A DNA stretch of 64,000 bases from Pontibacillus halophilus JSM 076056 = DSM 19796 (GTDB lineage Bacteria > Bacillota > Bacilli > Bacillales > BH030062): positions 1 through 64,000 of the forward strand of contig NZ_AULI01000015.1 in the NCBI RefSeq assembly GCF_000425205.1, given 5' to 3'. The notes under the pieces were generated by a model, which worked only from the letters and a program-made list of their open reading frames with translations, was not told the origin of the DNA and ran no database searches. A program made the position numbers and the translations under genes. How positions within the stretch are numbered: position 1 is the stretch's first letter; the number at the start of each line of letters is the position of its first letter. This document shows positions 34,865 to 43,746 of this stretch, piece after piece.

Positions 34865-35725
34865 TTACGTTTCAATAGCGGTTATGCTCTCTCTAATCCG
34901 TTTCAAACTGCCAGTAACACTCTCAGAACTAACTCCCATGATGCTCGCAATCTCTTTAATGGAAACATGTTCTTTGTAGTATAGGTAGTGACAATAAGCC
35001 AGTCTAATGTCATTTAGAGAGAAGTATTCTAAATCGTGGTCTTCGGAAATAGCCTTTAGATTTATATAAACGGTGACTTTATCAATTGGTGTTAGCTCAT
35101 CAGACTTGGAGCTTCTAGAAGTGAAGACGTATTCGCTAGATTCAAAGAGTTTATTGTTATAAAACTCCATAAATACTTCATACTCTTTACCTATTAGATG
35201 AATTGTTCTCTGTTTGTGTTGGCCAGTAACAATAGTTGCGGAATGATTATATATTTTCACATCATCCTTAGTGAAATGTAAATCATTTATACGTATGCCT
35301 TTAATAGCAAAAATGAATACGCATTTCCTGAGAAGGCTGTAATGGGGGTTGTCGAGTATTGAATCGAAGACTTCTAGTAATCTTTCGTAGTTAAACTCCC
35401 GCTTCACAGGTTCGAGAGGTTTATATTTTAACTTAGCTGCTGGATCGACACCAATAATTCCTTCTCTTTCTAGATAGTCAAAGTAACTCTTTAAGATAGC
35501 CAATATCTTGTTGATTGTTTTACTTTTCAATCCTTTTTCAGATTTCAAGGCTATATAGTCTTTAATGTCTTTTACTGATATCTCATATAATTCTTTTACT
35601 TTTTCATAACGATATTTAGAATCAATGTAGTTTAAGAAGTATTGGATCTGTCTAACGTGCTCATCGATAGTGATTTCACTTCTCTTTTTTTCCTCTCTCA
35701 GATATATAGAATATCCGTTGGGCAT
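34865..35725 (-). CDS. Tyrosine-recombinase-fold protein, catalytic residues lost
   Basis: 286 residues: N-terminal SAM-like core-binding domain (about 1-100) and C-terminal catalytic-fold domain (105-286), as in phage integrase/XerC-type recombinases. Arg I is present in AIKGIRINDL. Box II reads SLNDIRLAYCHYL: Arg kept, but His replaced by Asn and Leu. The His/Trp of box III reads GVSS, and the tyrosine position (TTxxY) reads SVTGSLKRI, without Tyr. It is therefore unlikely to cut DNA and may be a DNA-binding regulator or accessory factor. ATG 35725 follows AGAGGTGAT. Confidence 0.75.
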   Translation of the reverse strand: MPNGYSIYLREEKKRSEITIDEHVRQIQYFLNYIDSKYRYEKVKELYEISVKDIKDYIALKSEKGLKSKTINKILAILKSYFDYLEREGIIGVDPAAKLKYKPLEPVKREFNYERLLEVFDSILDNPHYSLLRKCVFIFAIKGIRINDLHFTKDDVKIYNHSATIVTGQHKQRTIHLIGKEYEVFMEFYNNKLFESSEYVFTSRSSKSDELTPIDKVTVYINLKAISEDHDLEYFSLNDIRLAYCHYLYYKEHVSIKEIASIMGVSSESVTGSLKRIRESITAIET

Positions 35726-36214
35726 GAATATCACCTCTTTCACTTAATATTATACATGCCAAATAGTTTAAATATCCAACATATACAGGGCAATAATTTA
35801 ATTACCTTTAATTCCATAGATAAATCTCAAACCTAAATCAAAACCATAGAGAAATAAATAAAGGTGGCATAGACAATCCTCAACCCCTCGACAACAAAGG
35901 TGGCATGAAGATTGGCAAACTTAATAGCTGTGTGTATTTTCCCTTGCTAACTACGTTTGTCAATTATAAGCTACTTTTTTAGCTGTTTAACTATTTTTTT
36001 CTCACTATAAATTAACAGTGCAGACGCACTTTTAACCCCCTTTCCATTTGAAAGAACAAAGTTCAAAAGAAAAGAGGGCTAATTTAAATGCTACAGATTC
36101 AGTTAGTAAGTGTAATAAAGGGCTTATCTTAAAAAAGAGTATACTTAATAAGCCATCAAGCATTCCTTTTCAAAATGCGATAGCTAAAAGGCTATGACTT
36201 AAATAAACCTAGAC
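35726..36214. other. Intergenic region with short direct repeats
   Basis: No gene is supported. It holds two copies of AAAGGTGGCAT (about 35870 and 35896), one ATTAACAGTGCA element (36011-36022) and a weak hairpin (GGCTTAT/ATAAGCC, about 36120-36155). AT-rich stretches around 35940-36000 (TTTTTTAG, ATTTTTTTC) could be origin-like or regulatory. Confidence 0.4.
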
Positions 36215-37597
36215 CTATTCATCCAGCCAATTATAGTAGATAGACTTCACATTAGATTTCTGCTGCGGCTCAATGTGTGTTCTCCAAAATTCTTTATGTA
36301 GTCTAGCCTGTTCTTGTAAGCGGACCAAATCGTTATCTATTAAACTTTCTTCACGACATGCCTTATAAACAGGTGAGATTAATTCGTACAATAATTGAAA
36401 TGAGGGGTCTAGTCCTTTTAATTCAAAGAGACTGCTCATGTGTCCATGTAGCTCCAAAGCAAAGAGTTTCAATGCAGGGGTATAATCTCCTTTAAAGGAA
36501 TATTGGGTATAGTAACGTGCAAAGGCAGCGTTATATCCGTAACCATTATCTTTCATGCTTTCAAAAAGTGCAGACTTGTCCTGTTGTTTTAAGGAATAGG
36601 AAACCTTTTTAACAAATCCTACTAGCATGTCTTTGATAAGAGGCATGATGTAGTAGCGGTGGATATGGTTTTTGAGGTGCTTACCACCATTTTCACTGCT
36701 TAATATATTTGGTAGTCGATACCCCTCTTCCTTAAAGAAGCTTTTCAACGCTTTTCGATAAACATCAATCCCCTTCTGCTCAAATAGGTTATACATGGTT
36801 TTCTTAACCTGTAGAAGCTCTTTGAACTTAGATGTTGAGAAAAGATTAATGTCGTAGTTGTAAAAATTAGCAATCTGTTGCAAATCACGTATGTACCCAA
36901 TGTTTTGGTACTGGTTCTTGGCATTGTACTCCTTGGGGATACGGAGGTGTATTTTATGTAGCTTATTCTCGCTAACGACACGCTTCTTTCGCTTATGCTT
37001 ACCTTTTTCGCAGTATGTATAAAATTTCTCAACTAAATCTTCACTATTTTTAGTAAGTACTTCTCCCTGATCCCCAAGTTTGACTTGAATTTGCCCCTTT
37101 TGGACCATTTGAAGGAACCACTTTGAAAAATCGGTGAAATTATAAAAACAATCTATACCCTTCTGATTACTTTTCAGTTTGTTCTGGTATAGGTGTTCAA
37201 CGTTGATAGTAAACCAATCCCCTATCGAACCAACAGAGGTCAGGTATTTATACATTAATTTCATCTGCTTGGAAGTAGCATTTAAGAAATCGCCCTTATA
37301 TAAAATGTCGTAATGAGCTAAATATGTACGTTTCTTATCCTGTTCATTGTATGAAGTGTAAAAGTTGGCATACAAACGGTTATCATCAGACCAATATAAG
37401 CGGCCATCCTTGAGTAAACCGTTAATACCATTAACAATAGACTTCTTATCCATAACTTGATATTCCCTTAGATGAGTAGGGTCTACGGTTACCTCTCCGG
37501 TATAATCACAATGTCTTTCGATTAATGGCATGAGAACCAGTGAAGACCAGTTTAGTTTCTTTATTTCGTCATATTGCATTGATTTGATACTTAACAT
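36215..37597 (-). CDS. Winged-helix protein of unknown function, possible second replication or control protein
   Basis: 460 residues. Residues 1-75 look like a winged helix (WSSLVLMPLIERHCDYTG, then MDKKSIVNGINGLLKDGRLYW). Residues 75-460 are helical, with a basic patch near 210-220 (KGKHKRKKR). No known family. The promoter region carries an ATTAACAGTGCA element 27 bases before the start (37624-37635), and a second lies downstream (36011-36022), as would suit an autoregulated initiator. It is far from the iteron origin. Function unknown; replication is one possibility among several. Confidence 0.55.
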   Translation of the reverse strand: MLSIKSMQYDEIKKLNWSSLVLMPLIERHCDYTGEVTVDPTHLREYQVMDKKSIVNGINGLLKDGRLYWSDDNRLYANFYTSYNEQDKKRTYLAHYDILYKGDFLNATSKQMKLMYKYLTSVGSIGDWFTINVEHLYQNKLKSNQKGIDCFYNFTDFSKWFLQMVQKGQIQVKLGDQGEVLTKNSEDLVEKFYTYCEKGKHKRKKRVVSENKLHKIHLRIPKEYNAKNQYQNIGYIRDLQQIANFYNYDINLFSTSKFKELLQVKKTMYNLFEQKGIDVYRKALKSFFKEEGYRLPNILSSENGGKHLKNHIHRYYIMPLIKDMLVGFVKKVSYSLKQQDKSALFESMKDNGYGYNAAFARYYTQYSFKGDYTPALKLFALELHGHMSSLFELKGLDPSFQLLYELISPVYKACREESLIDNDLVRLQEQARLHKEFWRTHIEPQQKSNVKSIYYNWLDE

Positions 37598-38238
37598 AGA
37601 AAATCACCTCTGATTAGGCACATATTAACAGTGCAAAAATGTGTTTGTGATTCCCTATTCGCCTTGAATTAATTAGTATCTATGAAGTATAATAAGAGAC
37701 GTAAACTCAATAAAAAAGGCAATAGGAAATCTCCCTACAAAAACTGCAATTTTTGTAAGGTGTTTAAGGATTTCTTAACTTACTAGATGGAATGAGATGA
37801 TCGCTGCAACGGTCATCTTTTTTTCTGTTCAATTTTAGTGTTAAATAAAAAGCTCCATGTCCGATTAACCAAGTGGTTTAGCATACTAAAATGTACACTT
37901 CTCCCTAAAACGACAAGGATATCCCTTGTAAGGTGGTGTTGTCAGACACTTCACATGCTAGTATTCTAACATAGGAGATTCGAAATAGGAATAGTCTCCC
38001 TGGGAACATTGACATTATTTGTAGAATCATATATTATAAACCTAATAAAATAATATAAGCCAAAACAGCTCTATGTTCATTACCTAGATGGATCTCTGTA
38101 ATGACAAGGTTGCTTGTATTGGTGTTGTCAGGATAAAGGTCACTACAACGTTGTAGTGACCTTTATTTGTGTCTAAAAATAAATAAGCGCGCAATACAAT
38201 TTCTTTTGAAAGAGTTTTGCGCGCTTATTATGTACACC
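37598..38238. other. Intergenic region with structured direct repeats and hairpins
   Basis: Two copies of a structured element with GACAAGG, CTTGT and GTGTTGTCAG (37911-37944 and 38102-38130) lie about 190 bp apart. A plus-strand hairpin with seven T (about 37799-37825) follows a 34-codon frame without a ribosome site. A strong terminator (AAGGTCACTACAAC/GTTGTAGTGACCTT, 38136-38165) and a GCGCGC hairpin (38187-38231) precede the small minus-strand gene. A type I toxin-antitoxin region is possible. Confidence 0.4.
38187..38231 (-). terminator. Terminator of the small membrane-peptide gene
   Basis: AAGCGCGCAATAC.../...TTGCGCGCTT hairpin lies just after the minus-strand stop at 38239 and ends in a T-rich stretch. 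Confidence 0.75.
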
Positions 38239-38337
38239 TTAGCCAACAAGGAATATAACAATCCCTAACCCTATCATCGTTAGCGACATTCCTATAACTG
38301 CTAGATCTAATTTCTTTTTAGTAGACATATTTAACAT
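38239..38337 (-). CDS. Small membrane peptide, 32 aa
   Basis: MLNMSTKKKLDLAVIGMSLT followed by a hydrophobic run ending in FLVG: a short basic N-terminus and one membrane helix of about 18 residues. AAGGAGAG lies seven bases ahead of the ATG, and a strong hairpin terminator follows, so it is likely to be a real short gene. Size, charge and topology resemble type I toxins and small membrane regulators, but no known family was matched. Confidence 0.6.
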   Translation of the reverse strand: MLNMSTKKKLDLAVIGMSLTMIGLGIVIFLVG

Positions 38338-38441
38338 AATTATCTCTCCTTAAGGTAACTATGTCTTTTAGAAAATCATCATCAATCATCATCTCGTAAT
38401 TATTGTAATACTATTAAAACCAAAAGTAAAGAATTGATTAT

Positions 38442-39158
38442 TTATTCTTCAATGCCGAACTCTCTCTTATATTCTTCCTCATAATGTTCTTCCATGTAGG
38501 ATTCTATAAAATGGTCCCTCTTGCTAATATCTTCTTTTTTAAATAAGACTCCAGTAAAACGTTCACCTTCTGGCTTTTTAAGCCATTCTCCCAGAGCTTT
38601 CTTCCGTAGCTTTTGTTCAATTTTCTTTAATGCCAAGGTTTCATTAAGGCGGTTTTGCCTTTCCTCAATTTTATTTGTGGCCTTCTGTTCTTCGCCTGGT
38701 AGTAATGTTGTAAGTCTATCAAGCTTCTCGTCTATCAAAGAAGACATGTCTCTATATAAGTTGCCATTCTCTTTTTGCACTGCTGCTATAGTGTTTGCGA
38801 TGACTTCTTTTTGTAGTTCATTAACATCCACTAACTCGTTGCTTTCTTTATCGTTATCATCGTGTGGAAATGGACGCACATCAAATTTTAGCGGGATCTG
38901 TTCAAATAGTGGTTGTAAAGGTAACTTTCTATCCCTCCCCTGTTTAATGTAAACAGCTATCTCCAAATCCCTTTCATCATATAAACGTTTCCCTTGTGAC
39001 CTTAGTACATAATGAATGCCTTGTTTTTCAAGAGTAACGAACCATCTGTCTACAGAAACGTAATGTATTTCATCACCACACACTTCAGAGACTTTACTGG
39101 CAAAGTCTGTTATACGCCAATAAGAACCTTCTGTCTCGTCAAAACCTTCATAAGTCAA
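38442..39158 (-). CDS. MerR-like winged-helix protein with coiled-coil tail
   Basis: About 238 residues. Residues 12-75 fit a MerR-type helix-turn-helix (YWRITDFASKVSEV, then LYDERDLEIAVYIKQG). Residues 110-190 form a long coiled coil; the C-terminal 45 residues are charged. RacA and some plasmid segregation or copy-control proteins share this HTH-plus-coiled-coil layout. The TTG at 39158 is chosen since AAGGAGG precedes it by nine bases. It is divergent from parM across the presumed centromere, so a role in partition control is possible. Confidence 0.6.
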   Translation of the reverse strand: MTYEGFDETEGSYWRITDFASKVSEVCGDEIHYVSVDRWFVTLEKQGIHYVLRSQGKRLYDERDLEIAVYIKQGRDRKLPLQPLFEQIPLKFDVRPFPHDDNDKESNELVDVNELQKEVIANTIAAVQKENGNLYRDMSSLIDEKLDRLTTLLPGEEQKATNKIEERQNRLNETLALKKIEQKLRKKALGEWLKKPEGERFTGVLFKKEDISKRDHFIESYMEEHYEEEYKREFGIEE

Positions 39159-39329
39159 TGTGCAAGTCCTCCTTCTCCTGAATCTATCTACTTTATTTAT
39201 AAATGATAGAACAACATTAAGCAATCAATATAAGAATGTGAAATAATTGTTAATTAACGGATTCTTACTGGTCGCGCTGCTAGATTATTGTTAAACACAT
39301 AAGTCGAAAGTTGACGTTTTCGGATAACT

Positions 39330-39530
39330 TAGTAATAGGATAACGAATAACAATAAACAAACAAAGTTAATTAACTATTTGTGATATCTTCTTATTAGTA
39401 TAATGATAGGTTATCTTTGCATTTTTAATAATAGATTATCTGCTATTAATAGAATAACAATTGCGAAGCAATCATATAATATATAACTCATATATAACCC
39501 GCATATAACCCATATACAGGTAGTTTGTTG
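39330..39530. repeat. Candidate centromere (parC) with AT-rich repeats
   Basis: Between the MerR-like gene and parM lie AT-rich repeats: three tandem ATATAAC(C/T)C elements (39481-39520) and several ATAATAG/GGTTATC-type motifs (39335-39450). ParR binds clusters of such repeats near the parMR promoter. No single consensus is strong enough to fix borders. Confidence 0.45.
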
Positions 39531-39590
39531 CTAATATATTTATGTTGTGGTAATATAAGGGCAGTTAGTTGGACAGAGGAGGAATTTAGT

Positions 39591-40826
39591 GTGAAAAAAG
39601 AAATTACTTATAAAGTTAGAGCTAGTGAGGATATGGGTAACTCAGAACAGGTGTTGCGTTTAGCTATAGGAGATCATGTAGAGGAAGTGCGACAACCTAA
39701 TGTGTTTGGCATTGAATTTTCTTTCGATACGGTAGGGGATAAACCAGATGATGTGTTGATTAACAATTTGATGGATGACTTGTTTATTAGTTTAAATTCA
39801 CCTGCAGTTCGCATGTCTAAGAATTACTACATAGGAAAAGCAGCGTTAGAACATAGCGAAGTGGTTAATAGTATGAGGGCTGGAAAAGTGCTTAAATCTA
39901 AATCCGACATTCCTGTTGTAAACACGCTGGGGGTTTTGGCTGCAAAAGGAGTCCAAAGAGCCTTTGATCAAAATAAAGAAATACCGACGACAGTTAATCT
40001 TGAAGTAGATTTCGTAACTGCATTGCCCGTTACAGAGTATAAGAAAGATGGGGCAAAAGAGAAATTAAGAGATAAGTTCATGAATGGTCCACACGAAGTA
40101 ATAGTTTATGTAGGTGTTCATAAAGTTACTGTTAACATCAACTTTGAATATGTGTTTGTAAGTCCGGAAGGTACTGCTGCTATCTTCTCGGTCGCGGGCA
40201 ACAAAGATAGAACGAAAGATATCGTAGCTCAATTTACGAAAGAGTACGATATAGATACGAATAAAGCTCTTTCTTTAGTTAAAAAGGGTAAGATATTGCA
40301 TGTTGATATTGGAGAAGGGACAACTGAACTACCAATTACAGAAGGTCATGAATTTGATGACAAGAAAGCTATGGGTATTAACGTTGGTATTGCTATGGCC
40401 ATTAATCAGGCATTAGGTGAATTCAAGGAACAATCAGGTTTCCCAAATATATCTCGTCAAAAGTATAGTGAGTATTTGAAACATCCTAAAAAGTATCCTG
40501 AGTATCATAAAGAAGCTCTAAGTTATATTAGACAGTCCGTTGCAGCTCCAATTCAGTCTGTTTTTGACGCAGTAACAGAGCAATTGGATAGAGTTTATAA
40601 TGAAGTGGATGTTGTAATGGTGTACGGAGGTGGTTCCGTATTGATGAAGGAGTACCTATACGACATGTTAAAAGAGGAATTGGAAGATCGTAAAAATGGA
40701 AGTATTAAACTTCTATGGGTTCCTACAGAATATGCAACTACAATGAATATTGATGGCTTGGACATGTTGTTTAAAAACGGTATCTACGACCAATTGAAGA
40801 AGAGACAAATGCAAGGTTCTAAATAA
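39591..40826 (+). CDS. parM: ParM/Alp7A-like plasmid-segregating actin
   Basis: 411 residues. The actin-fold nucleotide-binding signatures are visible: VDIGEGTTELPI (phosphate-2) around residue 240, and MVYGGGSVLM (adenosine) around 355. Polymer-forming plasmid actins such as ParM, AlfA and Alp7A drive sister plasmids apart by ATP-dependent filaments. Start GTG 39591 follows AGAGGAGG. The preceding AT-rich repeat region and the following ParR-like gene make a complete partition locus. Confidence 0.88.
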   Translation: MKKEITYKVRASEDMGNSEQVLRLAIGDHVEEVRQPNVFGIEFSFDTVGDKPDDVLINNLMDDLFISLNSPAVRMSKNYYIGKAALEHSEVVNSMRAGKVLKSKSDIPVVNTLGVLAAKGVQRAFDQNKEIPTTVNLEVDFVTALPVTEYKKDGAKEKLRDKFMNGPHEVIVYVGVHKVTVNINFEYVFVSPEGTAAIFSVAGNKDRTKDIVAQFTKEYDIDTNKALSLVKKGKILHVDIGEGTTELPITEGHEFDDKKAMGINVGIAMAINQALGEFKEQSGFPNISRQKYSEYLKHPKKYPEYHKEALSYIRQSVAAPIQSVFDAVTEQLDRVYNEVDVVMVYGGGSVLMKEYLYDMLKEELEDRKNGSIKLLWVPTEYATTMNIDGLDMLFKNGIYDQLKKRQMQGSK

Positions 40827-40835
40827 TAACAATTT

Positions 40836-40860
40836 CTAAGAGGGGCCTCTGACCCCTCTT
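40836..40860 (+). terminator. Hairpin between parM and parR
   Basis: AAGAGGGG/CCCCTCTT with a nine-base loop (CCTCTGA), without a long U-run. It may tune parR expression relative to parM. Confidence 0.6.
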
Positions 40861-40899
40861 AATTCAATATAAATTGAAAAGTGAAGGGGTGACTCCTAT

Positions 40900-41556
40900 A
40901 TGGCAAAGAGAAAACCTGAAAAAAAAGCTGGAGATACTCACTTGTTTTATCTTAGTGATAACCCAGTTGTAATCGACTTCATAAATGCACAATCTAATGT
41001 TAACGAAGGTATTAGATTAGCAATAGAGATGTTTGTTGAGCAATTTGGAGAAATTGATGTTCAAAGCTCTGTACCTTCAGGAAGAAATCCCGAAAGACCA
41101 AGTGATGTAATACCTTTTTTAGAAATGGCTAATAAAGTGAAGTCTGCTAAAGCTACCAAGCCTTACAATGCTCCAAGTGCTAATGTACACCGTGAAGAAG
41201 TGATTGATTCAAATGCTAACAAAGTGATAAGCAAGCCGGCTGAAAACAGTGAGGTAACAAACCGGTTAAATTATCAAAAAACCACCTCTAATAATGGTGC
41301 TCAACAACACAGTGGTGAAGACGGTGTTGATAAAGTTGAAAGCGGGGAGCAGAGCGGGGGCATGGAAGAACTTCCACAAGAACTACCGAGTGAATCTATT
41401 GAAAAGAATGGACCTAACGCTTTGGAAGAAGAGTTAGCAGAGCATCATGAAAATACGGATATAAACAATAATGAGCACCAATTTATTAATGATAAATCAG
41501 ATGAAGATGGCGAAGAAGATGGTGAAGGTTTACCTAGCTGGATGTTTAGTAGTTAA
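40900..41556 (+). CDS. parR: ParR-like centromere-binding protein
   Basis: 218 residues. The N-terminal ~50 residues (TGDTHLFYLSDN-like start, then AQSNVNEGIRLAIEMFVEQFG) suit a ribbon-helix-helix domain, as in ParR. The rest is low-complexity and acidic, ending in DEDGEEDGEGLPSWMFSS, a tail that could contact the actin filament. It directly follows parM, as expected for parMR. Start ATG follows AAGGGGTG. Confidence 0.75.
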   Translation: MAKRKPEKKAGDTHLFYLSDNPVVIDFINAQSNVNEGIRLAIEMFVEQFGEIDVQSSVPSGRNPERPSDVIPFLEMANKVKSAKATKPYNAPSANVHREEVIDSNANKVISKPAENSEVTNRLNYQKTTSNNGAQQHSGEDGVDKVESGEQSGGMEELPQELPSESIEKNGPNALEEELAEHHENTDINNNEHQFINDKSDEDGEEDGEGLPSWMFSS

Positions 41557-41595
41557 GACCGGTAGGGGAACTTAATTAATGTTTTTTGAAGTAGA

Positions 41596-41631
41596 AAAGC
41601 CCAGAGCATATTATTTGCTTTGGGCTTTTTG
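41596..41631. terminator. Bidirectional terminator after parR
   Basis: AAAAGCCCAGAGCA/TGCTTTGGGCTTTTT hairpin with a seven-base loop, between parR and the convergent JmjC/cupin gene. Confidence 0.85.
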
Positions 41632-41678
41632 TGTTAAGTTGATATTTGTTATGATACTGCAATGCAAGTCGGATTAAA

Positions 41679-42572
41679 TTAACTATTCAATGAGCGATAT
41701 TTACTCATGTGTTTTATGGCTCTTTGCTGAACTTGGGTATTTAACTCGGCTTTTATGTCGTATAGCTTTTCGTTTAGTAATTTTAAGTAGGTGGTTTCTT
41801 GATTGAAATAAAAAGGAGGTAAGGACATCTTATATTCCTCATCATTATTAATTGTGGATTTGAGTCCAGAGATTATCCAATCTTCCATAGTTACAGGTTC
41901 GAATGTTAGAGTAATATGTATACTGATTGACTCTGTTGTTTTAGCAGCATGAGGTGCGCCTTGAGGTAAGTATAGAATATCACCTGTAGATATATCTTTG
42001 TGCATCAATGGTTCTGGTAAATTTTCTATATTAACTTCCTGACCCTTATTACCGCGTTTGTAAATATCGTAAACATCCCATAATTTAGTCCCTTCACATT
42101 GAATCACTACTTGTTCTGTACGATCTATATGGGGAACAAACCCTCCTTGATTTGGTGGTGTAATCACACCAAACGCAGCACATTTTGTCCCTATCTTATT
42201 TCCTATCTTACTGCACAATTCTCCTAACGGAGGCCAGTATTCCTCTAAAGCTGTAAGTAATAAAGATCCTCCATCCTTTAAAGCTTCTGAAGCTTTATTG
42301 CCATCTAAAACATTACCAATGGTTTTTTGACCAACGTAAATTGGTCTGGAATAGTGGAGGTGAGGTTGAGGGATTCCGTTTTTTATTACCCTAAAGCATT
42401 CTTCGGGAATGCGCGCCTCTACTAATAGCCACTTCAACGCCTCCGTGGAAAAAACGTCTTCAGTCCAATCTAAATCTTCTTCTTTTTTTCGTCGCAAAAA
42501 GGGTTTGTTTGACCAATACCCTTCTTTATTAATTTGTTCTAAAGTATTCAAGATATAATCTAAGCTTCCCAT
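41679..42572 (-). CDS. JmjC/cupin_4-type 2-oxoglutarate oxygenase
   Basis: 297 residues. The iron-binding HxD...H triad of JmjC/cupin_4 proteins (ROXA/YcfD-like) is visible at H148, D150 and H208 (FVPHIDRTEQ and GAPHAAKT). Such enzymes hydroxylate peptide or protein side chains with Fe(II) and 2-oxoglutarate. The gene is the last of an operon (exporter, short peptide, methyltransferase, oxygenase), which points to modification of a small peptide. ATG follows AGAGGT. Substrate unknown. Confidence 0.8.
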   Translation of the reverse strand: MGSLDYILNTLEQINKEGYWSNKPFLRRKKEEDLDWTEDVFSTEALKWLLVEARIPEECFRVIKNGIPQPHLHYSRPIYVGQKTIGNVLDGNKASEALKDGGSLLLTALEEYWPPLGELCSKIGNKIGTKCAAFGVITPPNQGGFVPHIDRTEQVVIQCEGTKLWDVYDIYKRGNKGQEVNIENLPEPLMHKDISTGDILYLPQGAPHAAKTTESISIHITLTFEPVTMEDWIISGLKSTINNDEEYKMSLPPFYFNQETTYLKLLNEKLYDIKAELNTQVQQRAIKHMSKYRSLNS

Positions 42573-42596
42573 TGTATTACCTCTCTTTACAAATCA

Positions 42597-43487
42597 TTAA
42601 AATTCAAAAGCGAGCAAAGTAAAAGGCATACGATCCGCGCCGCCACCTATTACATTACTTGAAAGATTAAACTTAAGTTTCCAACCTAAGTTAGATGTAA
42701 TATCTAATAAATCTTTCTCAGTCCAAATCCGATCAATTGAATAACAAAACTCATGTTGAATACTACTGTTTTCTCCATTTGTAGTTATTAATACTGGTTG
42801 AATTAGTGATTCTCTCTTATCATCATAAAGTAAACTCAGCCAAGCCATTATATTCTCATTATCTAGCTTTCTGTTAAATGGGTGACAAAGTGTCTTTCCA
42901 ACAAAATTCTCTTTAAATATAGGTATGGCTTCATCTGCGAAAACAGGTAATAACAAATAACTACAACCTCTTTTTCCTAATACAAGTTGAGTATTTTTTA
43001 AAAATGTTTCTAGTTCTTCTCTTGTGTGAAAACAATTAACCGAGGCTGATGAAGTTACTGCAGCTGAAACTGGTAAATCGGGTGACTTCTTTAGGAATTC
43101 TTCTTCGTTTAGCAGGTCGGCCGATACCCATTCTATATGGGGGTACTGCATTTGAGCCCTCTGTATTTGTTCTTTGGAATAATCTATCCCGTATGTATTG
43201 TATCCATTCTCATGAAGGTGTTTAGTCAACCTGCCGTCTCCACAACATAAATCAACCACGTTCCCTTGTGGGGAAGTCTGTAAATCAATTTTACCCAATC
43301 CGTGAATGACCAGATTTGAATCCCAGTTAACTCCATAATTTAAGTCGGCAATATAATCGCAAAATGCACCACTATAAAGATTTTCTCTAATTATCAACTC
43401 TTTCCCTATTTCTTGTGTTAGTCTCTTAAAGGGAAAAAACTGATTGTATTTACTCATGTCGTCTATAATTTGATTTAAATTATTCAA
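42597..43487 (-). CDS. SAM-dependent methyltransferase
   Basis: About 296 residues. Motif I is VVDLCCGDGRLTKHL, followed by YGIDYSKEQ and WVSADLL, as in class I Rossmann methyltransferases. Residues 135-290 form a separate region. No known natural-product methyltransferase family was recognised. TTG 43487 follows AACGAGGTG. It lies between the short peptide gene and the JmjC/cupin gene on the same strand; methylation of a peptide or small molecule is inference. Confidence 0.78.
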   Translation of the reverse strand: MNNLNQIIDDMSKYNQFFPFKRLTQEIGKELIIRENLYSGAFCDYIADLNYGVNWDSNLVIHGLGKIDLQTSPQGNVVDLCCGDGRLTKHLHENGYNTYGIDYSKEQIQRAQMQYPHIEWVSADLLNEEEFLKKSPDLPVSAAVTSSASVNCFHTREELETFLKNTQLVLGKRGCSYLLLPVFADEAIPIFKENFVGKTLCHPFNRKLDNENIMAWLSLLYDDKRESLIQPVLITTNGENSSIQHEFCYSIDRIWTEKDLLDITSNLGWKLKFNLSSNVIGGGADRMPFTLLAFEF

Positions 43488-43574
43488 TTGAAACACCTCG
43501 TTTATCAATGCTTGCTGTAGTAATAAATAATAAAAAAAGAAGGGTAATGTGAAATACCCTTCCTTATTGGAACA

Positions 43575-43715
43575 TTAATCTTCTAAAATATCAGTATCTT
43601 GCTTAATTGAGATCACTGGATAAGAAGATTGAGCTCTGACAACTTCATTGGATTCATCTGTCACATGAACGTTGTTCTCTTTGGTAAATTTAACTAATTC
43701 CTCGATTTGATTCAA
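43575..43715 (-). CDS. Short peptide, possible RiPP precursor (46 aa)
   Basis: 46 residues, acidic: NQIEELVKFTKENNVHV at the start, and PVISIKQDTDILED at the end, with a central SSYP. TTG 43715 follows AAAGGGGGTG at eight bases; a GTG start nine bases earlier would overlap this site. It is directly between an exporter and a methyltransferase gene with the same orientation and short gaps. Short length, a leader-like charged part, and adjacent modifying enzymes and exporter suggest a RiPP precursor or a signalling peptide. No cysteine is present, so lanthipeptide-type rings via Cys are excluded. Confidence 0.6.
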   Translation of the reverse strand: MNQIEELVKFTKENNVHVTDESNEVVRAQSSYPVISIKQDTDILED

Positions 43716-43746
43716 TGTATTCACCCCCTTTAAAGAATTAAATGTT

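Noticed and set aside
37682-37786. 34-codon plus-strand frame (basic, with a CxxC)
   Set aside because: No ribosome site and located in a structured intergenic region; a hairpin follows, but coding evidence is insufficient.
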